33,754 nucleotides of DNA from Hyphomicrobiales bacterium (GCA_947455725.1 CANGPL010000031.1:1-33754); one strand, 5' to 3'; numbered from the stretch's first letter, positions 1 through 7,507 are shown. Program-made: numbers and translations. Notes: generated from the sequence alone by a model not told the origin.

Positions 1-42
1 CGATCCCTTGAGATCGGCTAAAGATTGAAGCGTTTCGGCCAT
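1..42 (-). CDS. rpsI: 30S ribosomal protein S9, N-terminal fragment (runs off the left edge)
   Basis: Only the first 14 codons are inside the window, reading MAETLQSLADLKGS on the minus strand, which fits the start of alphaproteobacterial S9. The ATG lies 2 nt after the rplM stop codon, and L13-S9 is an almost universal operon, so position supports the call more than the short sequence does. S9 is a small-subunit head protein whose C-terminal tail reaches the P-site tRNA; that part is outside the window. Confidence 0.85.
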   Translation of the reverse strand, partial: MAETLQSLADLKGS

Positions 43-44
43 GA

Positions 45-509
45 TTAGGCGCTCCTCACATTCTTGCGGTTCATCGCGCCGACATCGAGGACGGCTGGCG
101 ACTGGGCGACATGCGGATGATCAGCGCCGCCATAGACGCGGAGATTGCCAAGCTGCTGGCGACCCAGCGGGCCACGTGGCAACATACGCTCAACTGCCTT
201 CTCGACAACGCGCTCAGGGAAGCGACCTTCGAGAATGAACTTCGCCGTACGTTCCTTGATACCACCTGGATAACCCGTGTGGTGATAATAGACCTTCTGG
301 TCGCGCTTGCGACCCGTCAACACCACCTTATCGGCGTTGATAACAATGACATTGTCGCCGCAATCGACATGCGGTGTGAAGATCGGAAGATGCTTGCCGC
401 GCAAGCGCATGGCGATGATCGAAGCAAGACGGCCAACAACGAGGCCCTTAGCGTCAATCAGCACCCATTTCTTCTCGATCTCGGCAGGTTTGGCCGAAAA
501 AGTGCTCAT
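45..509 (-). CDS. rplM: 50S ribosomal protein L13
   Basis: This 154-residue protein has normal length for L13 of this group. It carries the family's N-terminal [16 protein letters not shown] segment, the central [19 protein letters not shown] block and the [11 protein letters not shown] and MLPRGPLGR motifs. L13 is an early assembly protein of the large subunit that binds 23S rRNA. It is the first gene of the L13-S9 pair, with S9 only 2 nt downstream. A promoter candidate lies at 596-624, about 90 nt upstream of the ATG. The gene upstream (PaaI thioesterase) is on the same strand, so some read-through transcription is possible. Confidence 0.98.
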   Translation of the reverse strand: MSTFSAKPAEIEKKWVLIDAKGLVVGRLASIIAMRLRGKHLPIFTPHVDCGDNVIVINADKVVLTGRKRDQKVYYHHTGYPGGIKERTAKFILEGRFPERVVEKAVERMLPRGPLGRQQLGNLRVYGGADHPHVAQSPAVLDVGAMNRKNVRSA

Positions 510-595
510 GAGAGAGTTCCAAACTGAGGCGAGGAATGATGAATTCCGCGCGCATGGTTCATAGAAGCCGTTACCAGCTCCTTGCGATAGGGCTC

Positions 596-624
596 TGTCT
601 AGAGGAAGCGCCCCGCAAGGTCAA
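596..624 (-). promoter_or_regulatory. Candidate promoter of rplM-rpsI
   Basis: On the minus strand a TTGACC -35 hexamer (619-624) is followed after exactly 17 nt by TAGACA (596-601). The -35 matches 5 of 6 consensus bases; the -10 is weak but resembles the -10s often seen in alphaproteobacterial ribosomal promoters. It would give a leader of roughly 80 nt before the rplM start. The assignment is by pattern only. Confidence 0.45.
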
Positions 625-680
625 TCAATTAAAAAGAACAAAAATCAAAAATTATGACTATTTTTCCGCGAGTTATCATA

Positions 681-700
681 TGCGGTATTATAATACCGCA
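681..700. repeat. Perfect 20-bp palindrome between thioesterase gene and rplM
   Basis: Ten bases (TGCGGTATTA) are followed directly by their exact reverse complement. The palindrome starts 1 bp after the thioesterase stop codon and lies about 60 bp upstream of the rplM promoter candidate. With no spacer it makes a poor RNA hairpin and has no adjacent T-run in the minus direction, so a protein-binding site (operator) is as likely as a terminator. Confidence 0.6.
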
Positions 701-701
701 A

Positions 702-1133
702 TTAGGCTGGCGGCATTGAATAGGTCGCCGTAACATGGGCGACCGGCGCATCCCCACCTTCAGAAAATAAGCTTACCTCGCCTACCGCCAGCGACTTGCC
801 AATTTTGAGATAGCGGCAATCGGCAATGACCGGACGGGGAGCGGGCTTTTTTAGAAAATTGATCGAGAAATTGGTTGTTACCGCCAGTGGCACTTCGCCA
901 ATCGCCCCTAAAAGAGCGACATAGAGCGCAACATCAGCCAACGCCATCATGGCCGGACCAGAGATCGTCCCACCGGGTCGGAGCTGGCTGTCGTGATAGG
1001 CCATCTGCATTCGGCATGTGCCGTGACCGATCGCGGTGACCGAGAAAATATCGCCGTGAACATAAAGCTGCGGAAAGCCGCGACGGAGGAACGCGTCAAT
1101 TTCGTCAAGCGAAAGGCAGGAGGCTGAAGTCAC
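702..1133 (-). CDS. PaaI-family hotdog-fold acyl-CoA thioesterase
   Basis: This 143-residue protein matches the small hotdog thioesterase family (PaaI/YdiI-like), which hydrolyses acyl-CoA thioesters as dimers or tetramers. The central GGTISGPAMMALADVALYVA stretch holds the Asp of the hotdog helix, and the second half has the usual strands around FSINFLKKP and VAHVTATYS. The start is a GTG: the frame is closed by a TAA three codons upstream and no ATG occurs before residue 42. No clear Shine-Dalgarno sequence is seen. Its place in front of rplM-rpsI is a common arrangement in Rhizobiales. The substrate cannot be told from sequence. Confidence 0.85.
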   Translation of the reverse strand: MTSASCLSLDEIDAFLRRGFPQLYVHGDIFSVTAIGHGTCRMQMAYHDSQLRPGGTISGPAMMALADVALYVALLGAIGEVPLAVTTNFSINFLKKPAPRPVIADCRYLKIGKSLAVGEVSLFSEGGDAPVAHVTATYSMPPA

Positions 1134-1148
1134 CAGAATTTACAACAT

Positions 1149-1268
1149 TTAGTGCTTTTGGTCGCCAGGATCGCGATCATATTTTAGCGAGACGAGCATC
1201 AATGTCAGACCAAATGCCGCGACAAGTCCCAACCAAGCATAAGAAAAGACAAGTACACTGTCGTTCAT
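1149..1268 (-). CDS. 39-residue single-pass membrane protein
   Basis: This short ORF begins with MNDSVLVFSYAWLGLVAAFG and has one hydrophobic segment (about residues 5-27) and a charged C-terminus ending SLKYDRDPGDQKH. Its ATG overlaps the TGA of the 77-residue ORF upstream (ATGA, 1265-1268), the usual sign of translational coupling. It ends 16 nt before the thioesterase start, so the three genes could share a transcript. No family was recognised. Evidence for it being real is the overlap, the clean membrane segment and the absence of a competing gene. Confidence 0.6.
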   Translation of the reverse strand: MNDSVLVFSYAWLGLVAAFGLTLMLVSLKYDRDPGDQKH

Positions 1269-1498
1269 GATTTCAGGCCCTGCAAAACGCGCCTTGCTCC
1301 AACGTGAAGCACGACGGAAAGTATAATTGAAAACCCGGAAAAGACCAGCATTTTTGGTAAATCAAAACGATCAATGGCGGATGAAGACGTAAAAATTGTT
1401 GCAATGGGCCCAAAGAAACCGCCAACCAGTGTCGCGGTCGAAACCCGATCAATCGCCGCTGCCGTGAGTTTGATACGCTCATTATGAATTAGGCTCAT
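1265..1498 (-). CDS. 77-residue membrane protein of unknown function
   Basis: The predicted protein has a polar N-terminus (MSLIHNERIKLTAAAID) followed by two hydrophobic segments, about residues 19-36 and 49-66, and a basic C-terminus. It overlaps the 39-residue ORF by 4 nt (ATGA), so the two are probably co-translated. The Shine-Dalgarno region is weak. It resembles small conserved membrane proteins of Rhizobiales in overall build, but I do not recognise a named family. A competing ORF in another frame (1273-1482) lacks coupling and looks like a shadow. Confidence 0.65.
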   Translation of the reverse strand: MSLIHNERIKLTAAAIDRVSTATLVGGFFGPIATIFTSSSAIDRFDLPKMLVFSGFSIILSVVLHVGARRVLQGLKS

Positions 1499-1624
1499 AC
1501 CGCCAAAAAAGCGTTTTTAAATCTACCTTTCAACCTGTCGAAAACATCAGGTGTTGGCCACAGTGCTGGTCAAGGGAAAATACGATGCTTGACGCAAGGC
1601 CTTGTTAGCGCGAACCTTCATTCT

Positions 1625-2422
1625 ATGATCATGAACCCTCCCCTGCTCGTCGACGAGCGCGACGGCTACGCCATCCTGACCCTCGACCGACCAGCCTCGC
1701 GCAATCCGCTATCAGAGACGATGCTTGGTGCATTGACGGATACGCTTACCGCGTTTGCGGTTCGCAAGGACATTCGAGCCCTTATTCTAGCGGGCAATGG
1801 GCCAGTGTTTTCGGCCGGTCATGATCTTAAAGAAATGACCGAGCACCGTGCTGATCCTGATCGGGGGCGCGCCTATTTTGAGGATATATTAAACCGCTGC
1901 GCCACGATGATGCAGCTGATCCTTCATCAACCTCAACCGGTTATTGCTGCGATCGAAGGGGTCGCAACCGCCGCCGGTTGCCAGCTTGTTGCCTCATGCG
2001 ATTTGGCAATTGCGGGTGAGAACGCAAAATTCTCGACTCCGGGCGTACATATCGGGCTTTTCTGTTCAACACCGATGGTCGCTCTATCGCGCAACCTTTC
2101 TCGAAAACACGCGATGGAAATGCTTCTGCTGGGCGAGATGATTTCGGCGGAAGACGCGTTGCGCTTTGGTCTTGTTAACCGCGTCATGCCAGCAGGCGAT
2201 GCCCTTGCCGAAGCGGAGGTGATGGCGCGACGCATCGCATCGAAATCACCCTTAACCGTTTCAATCGGTAAACGTGCCTTTTATGAACAGGCCGAAATGA
2301 GTGTCAAAGAGGCCTATATTTACGCCTCACGGATCATGGTCGAAAATATGCTCGCACGCGACGCCGAAGAGGGAATTGGCGCCTTCATCGAAAAGCGTAA
2401 ACCGCATTGGACAGGGCAATGA
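1625..2422 (+). CDS. Enoyl-CoA hydratase/isomerase family protein lacking both catalytic glutamates
   Basis: The crotonase fold is clear over 265 residues: the first oxyanion-hole region AGNGPVFSAGHDLKEM (residues 57-71), the second region around EGVATAAGCQLVASCDLAIA (111-130) and the A-K-F-S-T-P-G-V-H-I-G segment (134-144). In true enoyl-CoA hydratases two Glu residues activate water; here the matching positions are Q120 and G140. The protein is therefore close to the ECHDC3-like group and may bind or process a CoA ester by other chemistry. The reading frame can be extended to a TTG at 1589, but ATG at 1625 (or 1631) fits the family start better. It overlaps the next gene by ATGA. Confidence 0.85.
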   Translation: MIMNPPLLVDERDGYAILTLDRPASRNPLSETMLGALTDTLTAFAVRKDIRALILAGNGPVFSAGHDLKEMTEHRADPDRGRAYFEDILNRCATMMQLILHQPQPVIAAIEGVATAAGCQLVASCDLAIAGENAKFSTPGVHIGLFCSTPMVALSRNLSRKHAMEMLLLGEMISAEDALRFGLVNRVMPAGDALAEAEVMARRIASKSPLTVSIGKRAFYEQAEMSVKEAYIYASRIMVENMLARDAEEGIGAFIEKRKPHWTGQ

Positions 2423-2949
2423 GCTACGATCCGAAAAATCATGATACCTATGCTGATGACCTCATTCACGGCCTTTTAAAGTCAGTCAAAACAATTGCTT
2501 TGGTTGGCTTTTCGAGCAACACGGTTCGACCAAGTTATTTTGTAACCAAATATTTGATTGAACGCGGTTACACGCTCTATCCGATCAAATCGGGCTTGGT
2601 TGGCCAGGAATTTTTCGGTGCCAAAGTTTACGCTTCACTCGCCGATGTTCCAGTCCCTATTGATATGGTTGAAATCTTCCGAAATTCCGAAGCAGCAGGC
2701 CCTATTACCGATGAGGCCCTATCACTCGATCCCCTTCCAAAAGTGATCTGGATGCAATTAGGTGTACGGAATGATGAGGCAGCCGCAAGAGCTGAAGCAA
2801 AGGGTGTAACCGTCATTATGAACCGTTGCCCGAAAATCGAATATGGACGATTTTCGGGCGAGATCGGTTGGAACGGCGTAAATACAGGATTGCTCTCCTC
2901 GAAACGACCTACACTCGGCGCAAAGAGTTGGCAGAAGCGAACAATTTAA
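2419..2949 (+). CDS. CoA-binding (Rossmann) domain protein, YccU type
   Basis: This 176-residue protein is made of one CoA_binding_2 domain. The nucleotide-binding loop appears as TIALVGFSSN near the N-terminus, followed by the S-Y-F-V-T-K-Y-L segment and the conserved late motif with N-R-C-P-K-I-E. It corresponds to the CoA-binding half of succinyl-CoA synthetase alpha standing alone; its physiological role is not established. The ATG at 2419 overlaps the stop of the ECH-family gene (ATGA), which decides the start against an in-frame TTG at 2407. It ends 9 bp from the convergent hydrolase gene. Confidence 0.9.
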   Translation: MSYDPKNHDTYADDLIHGLLKSVKTIALVGFSSNTVRPSYFVTKYLIERGYTLYPIKSGLVGQEFFGAKVYASLADVPVPIDMVEIFRNSEAAGPITDEALSLDPLPKVIWMQLGVRNDEAAARAEAKGVTVIMNRCPKIEYGRFSGEIGWNGVNTGLLSSKRPTLGAKSWQKRTI

Positions 2950-2958
2950 ATCGCTAAC

Positions 2959-3852
2959 TTAGCCTAATTCTTTCTTTAAAAACGCCATGCTGCGCGACCA
3001 CGCAATATCGGCGGCGCCTTTATTATATCGGGCCGCGTTGGTATCGTTGTTGAAGGCATGATCGACGCCTTCATAAGTATAGAGTTCGTATCGTATTTTT
3101 GCTGCATCAAGCGCTGCTTGATAGGCGGGAATACCGGCATCAATTCTTTGATCAAGACCCGCATAATGCAATAACATCGCCGCTTTAATATTGGCGACAC
3201 GATCGGCGGGAGGTTGCGGTCCGTAATAGGAAATACCGGCTTTTAATTTAGGTGCACTTGTTGCTACGAGATTTACAATCCCACCGCCCCAGCAAAACCC
3301 CATGGCAGCAACCTTGCCATTGGATGGCGGGTAACCAGCCAAAAAGCCAACGGCTGCAATCGCCCGCGCGGTTGCAACTTCAGGCGTGAGTTTCGCGAAC
3401 ATGTCGCGGGCCTTATCTTCTTCTTGTGGCGTGCCGCCATCGGGTGAGAGAACATCAAGACCGAAAGCAATATATCCTTCGAGGGCTACGCGGCGGGTGA
3501 TATCTTTAATATGCGGATTAAGCCCTCGATTTTCATGGATGATCAAAACGGCGGAGCGCGTTCCTTCCGCTTTCGGGAGGGCCAAATAGCCTGTCAGCCC
3601 CTTTTCGCCGCCTTCAACGGCGACGCCCTCCTCCGTCATTAGACGGGGATCGTCTGGCTTGACGGTTTCCGCATAGGCATAGTCATTTTGCAAAAAGGGG
3701 AGAAGCGCAAGTGCCGCTCCGGTGGACCCTGCAAGAGCTGCCAAACGGCTCATAAAAGAACGGCGATCCATACCACCATGGGTAAAGTGATCATAAAGAT
3801 CGATAATATCCCGAGGAATTGCCGGAATGTGGGTCTGGTTTTGATCAGCCAT
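2959..3852 (-). CDS. Exported dienelactone hydrolase family protein
   Basis: This is an alpha/beta hydrolase of the dienelactone hydrolase family (297 residues). The catalytic triad is visible as C187 in MGFCWGG, D234 in AGLDQR and H265 in GVDHAF. The N-terminus has a twin-arginine type signal: R30-R31-S-F-M, then a hydrophobic stretch ending near AYA (about residue 61), so the folded enzyme is probably exported by Tat. I chose ATG 3852 over ATG 3867 because a GGGAG ribosome-binding site lies 8 nt before it. Family members act on dienelactones or related esters and lactones. It is convergent with the CoA-binding gene and divergent from the sulfhydrylase gene. Confidence 0.9.
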   Translation of the reverse strand: MADQNQTHIPAIPRDIIDLYDHFTHGGMDRRSFMSRLAALAGSTGAALALLPFLQNDYAYAETVKPDDPRLMTEEGVAVEGGEKGLTGYLALPKAEGTRSAVLIIHENRGLNPHIKDITRRVALEGYIAFGLDVLSPDGGTPQEEDKARDMFAKLTPEVATARAIAAVGFLAGYPPSNGKVAAMGFCWGGGIVNLVATSAPKLKAGISYYGPQPPADRVANIKAAMLLHYAGLDQRIDAGIPAYQAALDAAKIRYELYTYEGVDHAFNNDTNAARYNKGAADIAWSRSMAFLKKELG

Positions 3853-3924
3853 CGTTATGTCTCCCATTATAATCCTGCGTCGTATATTGCTTATAAAAAG
3901 AAAAAATTGGCCAAAATGAGCCTA

Positions 3925-3953
3925 TTGACGCGAAAGATTTCGTTCTCTAAAAA
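3925..3953 (+). promoter_or_regulatory. Candidate promoter of the O-acetylhomoserine sulfhydrylase gene
   Basis: TTGACG (3925-3930) and TAAAAA (3948-3953) are separated by 17 nt, in the 150-bp divergent region between the hydrolase and sulfhydrylase genes. A short stem (GTTCT/AGAAC) overlaps the -10. I looked for a SAM-II riboswitch, which often precedes methionine genes in alphaproteobacteria, and did not find its conserved pseudoknot sequences. Confidence 0.4.
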
Positions 3954-4002
3954 GAACATACGTACCGTTTAAACCTACTTATTGCCATATGGGGATCAAG
4001 CT

Positions 4003-5289
4003 ATGACAACCGAACAGACACCTGGATTTTCAACACTCGCCATCCACGCCGGTGCTGCACCGGATGCCTCAACGGGGGCGCGGGTAACGCCAATCTATCA
4101 GACTGCATCCTTCGTGTTCGATGATGTGGATCATGCCGCTTCGCTTTTTGGTCTGCAAGCCTTCGGTAATATTTACACGCGCATTACCAACCCAACAAGC
4201 TCAGCGCTTGAGGGTCGCGTGGCAGCGCTTGAAGGCGGCACGGCAGCGCTCGCGGTAGCCTCCGGCCATGCCGCGGAGTTTCTTGTGTTCCATACCTTGA
4301 TGCAACCGGGCGATGAGTTCATCGCTTCCAAAAAGCTTTATGGCGGCTCGATCAACCAATTCAATCACAGCTATAAGAGCTTTGACTGGCGCGTGAAGTG
4401 GGCTGATCCTGATGATCTTTCTACATTTGAGGCTGCCATTACGCCAAAAACAAAGGCAATCTTCATCGAGTCGATCGCTAATCCAGGCGGCGTGATTACC
4501 GATATTGCTGGCATAGCGGCAATTGCAAAAAAGGCGGGTATCCCGCTGATCGTCGACAATACGTTAGCAACCCCCTATCTCATCAAGCCATTCGAACATG
4601 GCGCGAATATCGTTGTTCATTCGGCAACAAAATTCTTAGGCGGACATGGCAATTCCATCGGCGGATTGATCGTCGATGGTGGCAATTTTGACTATGTCTC
4701 GTCTGGAAAATATCCGCTGCTCTCGACCCCACGGCCCGAATATAACGGCATGGTGATTGGCGAGACCTTTGGCAATTTCGCCTTTGCGATTGCTTGCCGC
4801 GTTCTTGGCTTACGTGATCTTGGACCTGCGATCTCGCCGTTCAACTCATTCCTGTTGCTCACCGGTATTGAAACGCTCCCATTACGCATGCAACGGCATT
4901 GCGATAATGCGTTGGCGGTTGCTAAGCACCTTGCAAAACATCCGGGTGTTGCTTGGGTTTCCTACCCTGGTCTTGAGGGTGATAAATACCACGCTTTGGC
5001 CAAGCGTTACACGCCGAAGGGCGCGGGTGCTGTGTTCACCTTCGGCCTGAAGGGTGGCTATGACGCGGGCATCAAGCTTGTTTCTAATCTCAAGCTCTTC
5101 TCCCATCTGGCCAATGTAGGTGACACGCGTTCGCTTGTTATTCATCCGGCCTCGACAACCCATCGCCAATTAAGCGATGCGGAAAAGACCATCGCCGGTG
5201 CGGGCCCCGATGTCGTTCGTCTTTCGGTGGGTATCGAAGATGTGGCCGATCTTATCGCCGATCTCGATCAAGCTTTAGCGGCACATTAA
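4003..5289 (+). CDS. metY: O-acetylhomoserine sulfhydrylase (MetY type, PLP enzyme)
   Basis: This 428-residue Cys/Met-metabolism PLP enzyme makes homocysteine (or methionine) from O-acetylhomoserine and sulfide (or methanethiol). The start region TLAIHAGAAPDASTGARV and the long length favour MetY over the shorter MetB/MetC enzymes. The PLP Schiff-base lysine is K210 in HSATKFLGGHG, and the cofactor-contacting Asp is in IVDNTLATP. The C-terminal S-L-V-I-H-P-A-S-T-T-H motif is intact. ATG 4003 is preceded by GGGGATC at 8 nt, so it is preferred over an upstream TTG at 3982. A large hairpin follows 30 bp after the stop. Confidence 0.93.
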   Translation: MTTEQTPGFSTLAIHAGAAPDASTGARVTPIYQTASFVFDDVDHAASLFGLQAFGNIYTRITNPTSSALEGRVAALEGGTAALAVASGHAAEFLVFHTLMQPGDEFIASKKLYGGSINQFNHSYKSFDWRVKWADPDDLSTFEAAITPKTKAIFIESIANPGGVITDIAGIAAIAKKAGIPLIVDNTLATPYLIKPFEHGANIVVHSATKFLGGHGNSIGGLIVDGGNFDYVSSGKYPLLSTPRPEYNGMVIGETFGNFAFAIACRVLGLRDLGPAISPFNSFLLLTGIETLPLRMQRHCDNALAVAKHLAKHPGVAWVSYPGLEGDKYHALAKRYTPKGAGAVFTFGLKGGYDAGIKLVSNLKLFSHLANVGDTRSLVIHPASTTHRQLSDAEKTIAGAGPDVVRLSVGIEDVADLIADLDQALAAH

Positions 5290-5319
5290 TCAAGTCGATT
5301 GATACGTATCAAAGCCAAA

Positions 5320-5371
5320 GCTGCGCCCTTCTGCCACCTTTATCTAAAAGGAAAAGGCAGAAGGGCGCAGC
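5320..5371 (+). promoter_or_regulatory. Perfect 16-bp hairpin that encloses the ribosome-binding site of the universal stress protein gene
   Basis: Left arm 5320-5335 (GCTGCGCCCTTCTGCC) and right arm 5356-5371 are exact reverse complements; within the 20-nt loop, CCTTT (5337-5341) and AAAGG (5347-5351) can add five more pairs. The AGAAGGG Shine-Dalgarno sequence of the next gene lies in the right arm and its ATG is 3 nt beyond the hairpin. No T-run follows, so as an intrinsic terminator for the upstream gene it is incomplete. Translational control or a stress-responsive RNA structure is the alternative. Confidence 0.75.
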
Positions 5372-5374
5372 ACA

Positions 5375-5812
5375 ATGTATAAACATATATTGATCCCCAC
5401 CGATGGGTCCTCTCTTGCAACAACAGCGGTCAAGCAAGGGTTGGATTTTGCCAAAGCAATTGGCGCTGAAGTAACTGCTCTAACCGTTTTTGAGCCGTTT
5501 CATATGTTTACACTTGAAACGGAAATGCTCACCGACTCGCCCGCCATTTATCGCAAACAGGCCAAAGCAGACGCGAAAGCTACGCTTGATAAAGTCGAGG
5601 CATTGGCTACCGCCCGTGGCGTAAAATGCCACTTAATCGAGGTAGAAAGCGATCATCCCTATGAGGCGATTATCGCAACTGCAAAAAAGCAAAAATGCGA
5701 TTTAATTGCGATGGCATCACATGGCAGAAAAGGCATCCAATCCATCTTGTTGGGTTCAGAAACGCAAAAGGTCCTGACCCATTCAACCTTGCCCGTATTG
5801 GTCTATCGCTGA
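5375..5812 (+). CDS. Universal stress protein, UspA family
   Basis: This is a single-domain Usp of 145 residues, the normal length. It starts with M-Y-K-H-I-L-I-P-T-D-G-S and ends with the family hallmark around SHGRKGIQSILLGS and STLPVLVYR. The ATP-binding pattern G-x2-G-x9-G-S is kept except that the first Gly is Ala, so ATP binding is likely but not certain. Such proteins are dimers that help survival under starvation, oxidative or envelope stress. The ribosome-binding site is buried in a strong hairpin. The stop codon touches the stop of convergent ctaA with no base between. Confidence 0.92.
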   Translation: MYKHILIPTDGSSLATTAVKQGLDFAKAIGAEVTALTVFEPFHMFTLETEMLTDSPAIYRKQAKADAKATLDKVEALATARGVKCHLIEVESDHPYEAIIATAKKQKCDLIAMASHGRKGIQSILLGSETQKVLTHSTLPVLVYR

Positions 5813-6883
5813 TTACCCGCGCGACAAAGCGGAGCGATGCACGGCCACCATTCCCAACACAACAAATGCAAAAGCTTGATGAAGTAAACCTAACCAAAGC
5901 GGCACGGCGTAAAGCAATGTTGTGATGCCAATGACGGCTTGCATACCCACGAGCCAAGCATTGGAAATCGCACGCTTCCTTGCGCTTGTGCCAGGCATTA
6001 AACGCGCAACCTGCCAACCATGCCAAAAAGAAACAGCCAAAAGTAAATAGGCTGTCATGCGGTGATTAAATTGAACAAGCGCCGTATTATCAACGAAATT
6101 TTCAATCCATGGCGTGACGGAAAAAAGCAGGTCAGAACGCGGTACAAACTGACCATCGATCAAGGGCCAAGTATTCCATGTCAGACCCGCTTTTGAACCG
6201 GCAACAAGGGCGCCAAGCGCGATCTGCAAGAGCGCCAAAACAAGCACAAGCGAAGCACCGCGTTTAATGGCGGCAGGGGCGACCTCGCCTTTTGAACGGC
6301 CGAGCCCGGTCGCAACGATCAATAACAAGGTATAAATAAGCGATGCGGTGGTGAGGTGAAACATCAGCTTGATCGGCGCAACCGCTGTCATGCCATCATC
6401 TAGACCTGAACGGACCATCAACCAGCCAATACCGCCTTGCAACCCACCCAACAGCCCAATACCAAGAACCTTCAATGCCAAGCTACCACGCAATTGGCCC
6501 GCGGCTAAAAAGCCGATGAAGCCGAGCGCAAACACGACACCAATCGTTCGCCCCAATTGGCGATGTGACCATTCCCACCAGAAAATGAACTTGAAGTCTG
6601 CAAGCTCCATCCCAGCATTTACGAGCTTGTATTGTGGAATAGCCTTGTATTTTTCAAATGCTTCCAGCCACGCCGCGTCCGTCAATGGCGGAATAGCACC
6701 CATAATCGGATTCCATTCGGTGATCGAAAGGCCCGATCCCGTAAGCCGCGTTGCTCCGCCAACGACAACCATCAAAAATACGAGTCCAGCCATAGCGAAT
6801 AGCCAGGCCCGCAGCGCTCCCTGACGGTTGGCTGCGTGGTCCAAACGGGTAACCGGTGAAGAAGATGCGACGGCAGAACGCAT
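5813..6883 (-). CDS. ctaA: Heme A synthase (COX15/CtaA)
   Basis: This 356-residue integral membrane protein has about eight hydrophobic segments. It converts heme O to heme A for aa3-type cytochrome oxidase. Conserved elements are VVGGATRLTGSGLSITEWNP after the first helix, E-W-S-H-R-Q-L-G-R, the second histidine at FHLTTAS, and the C-terminal half repeat with FNHRMTAYLL and LLHQAFAF; these histidines are the heme ligands of the family. I start at ATG 6883 (MRSAVASSS), which has an AAAGG site about 8 nt upstream, rather than at upstream codons that would add a cysteine-rich tail. It is divergent from the DUF2842 gene and abuts the stress-protein gene tail to tail. Confidence 0.95.
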   Translation of the reverse strand: MRSAVASSSPVTRLDHAANRQGALRAWLFAMAGLVFLMVVVGGATRLTGSGLSITEWNPIMGAIPPLTDAAWLEAFEKYKAIPQYKLVNAGMELADFKFIFWWEWSHRQLGRTIGVVFALGFIGFLAAGQLRGSLALKVLGIGLLGGLQGGIGWLMVRSGLDDGMTAVAPIKLMFHLTTASLIYTLLLIVATGLGRSKGEVAPAAIKRGASLVLVLALLQIALGALVAGSKAGLTWNTWPLIDGQFVPRSDLLFSVTPWIENFVDNTALVQFNHRMTAYLLLAVSFWHGWQVARLMPGTSARKRAISNAWLVGMQAVIGITTLLYAVPLWLGLLHQAFAFVVLGMVAVHRSALSRG

Positions 6884-6988
6884 GATGAGCGCCTTTCGGG
6901 GCTTGAAACAAAAGCGTGCCGCTCTCATAGTCCCGCCCGCCTCGCACTGCAACAACCGTCATGCCGCATGTTGAACAAGGATAAGCCT

Positions 6989-7198
6989 ATGCGCCGCAGA
7001 ACCCGTAAACTCATCGGCGCCATCACGATGCTGGTCTTTGTCTGCGTCTATAGCCTCGTGGCGATGATGATCGCCCAAGGCCGCCTGCAAGAAGCGGATA
7101 AAATCTGGCAAGATCTTTATTACGCGGTGGCCGGATTGGCGTGGATACTGCCGCTCATGCCACTTATTCGCTGGATGGAACGACCTGACGAGCCCTAA
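6989..7198 (+). CDS. DUF2842 family small membrane protein
   Basis: This 69-residue protein begins M-R-R-R-T-R-K-L-I-G and has two hydrophobic segments (about 8-27 and 40-58), separated by a polar loop with QGRLQEADKIW. This matches the alphaproteobacterial DUF2842 family, which is typically found beside ctaA. ATG 6989 has an AAGGA site 7 nt upstream; the in-frame ATG at 6968 has none. Its function is unknown; linkage to ctaA suggests a role around cytochrome oxidase or heme A assembly, which is an inference from position only. Confidence 0.85.
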   Translation: MRRRTRKLIGAITMLVFVCVYSLVAMMIAQGRLQEADKIWQDLYYAVAGLAWILPLMPLIRWMERPDEP

Positions 7199-7421
7199 CG
7201 CATTAAGCCCGCGCGAGCGACAAATGAAGACCTACAGTGCCGCGTCGGCTAGCTTAAAGTCCTTGTGCTCAAGACGCCGTTTTTGAAGCGGGTGAATGGG
7301 TAGATCCAAACAGATGTACCCGTTCGACCCCTTTCTGGAGGGTTGATTGTCGTCAGGCTGCCGATTTAAAAATTCGGCGCTCTGCCTTGGCAATTACGCG
7401 GCGAAATCTAAATTAACGTGC

Positions 7422-7448
7422 TGAAATTCACTCATAAAGTGTATTTCA
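7422..7448. promoter_or_regulatory. 27-bp interrupted dyad upstream of the pilus locus
   Basis: TGAAAT-t-CAC (7422-7431) is mirrored by GTG-t-ATTTCA (7439-7448) around a 7-nt centre: nine paired positions on each side, with one symmetrical T/T mismatch. The A/T-rich dyad, about 350 bp before the intact pilin gene and 100 bp before the pseudogene start, looks like a regulator-binding site. Confidence 0.45.
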
Positions 7449-7507
7449 CAATTTAAGGTTAGTGGACATCCAAAGTCGTCAGCCTAATGTTGATGCTTAA
7501 AGGAATT

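Noticed and set aside
3868-4002. Possible SAM-II or other riboswitch upstream of the MetY-type gene
   Set aside because: The conserved pseudoknot elements of SAM-II are missing; only a 5-bp stem and a promoter-like pair were found.
7199-7421. Possible insertion-sequence remnant in the gap before the pilus locus
   Set aside because: Short arginine-rich peptides broken by stops are visible, but no terminal repeats, target duplication or recognisable transposase motif could be found by eye.
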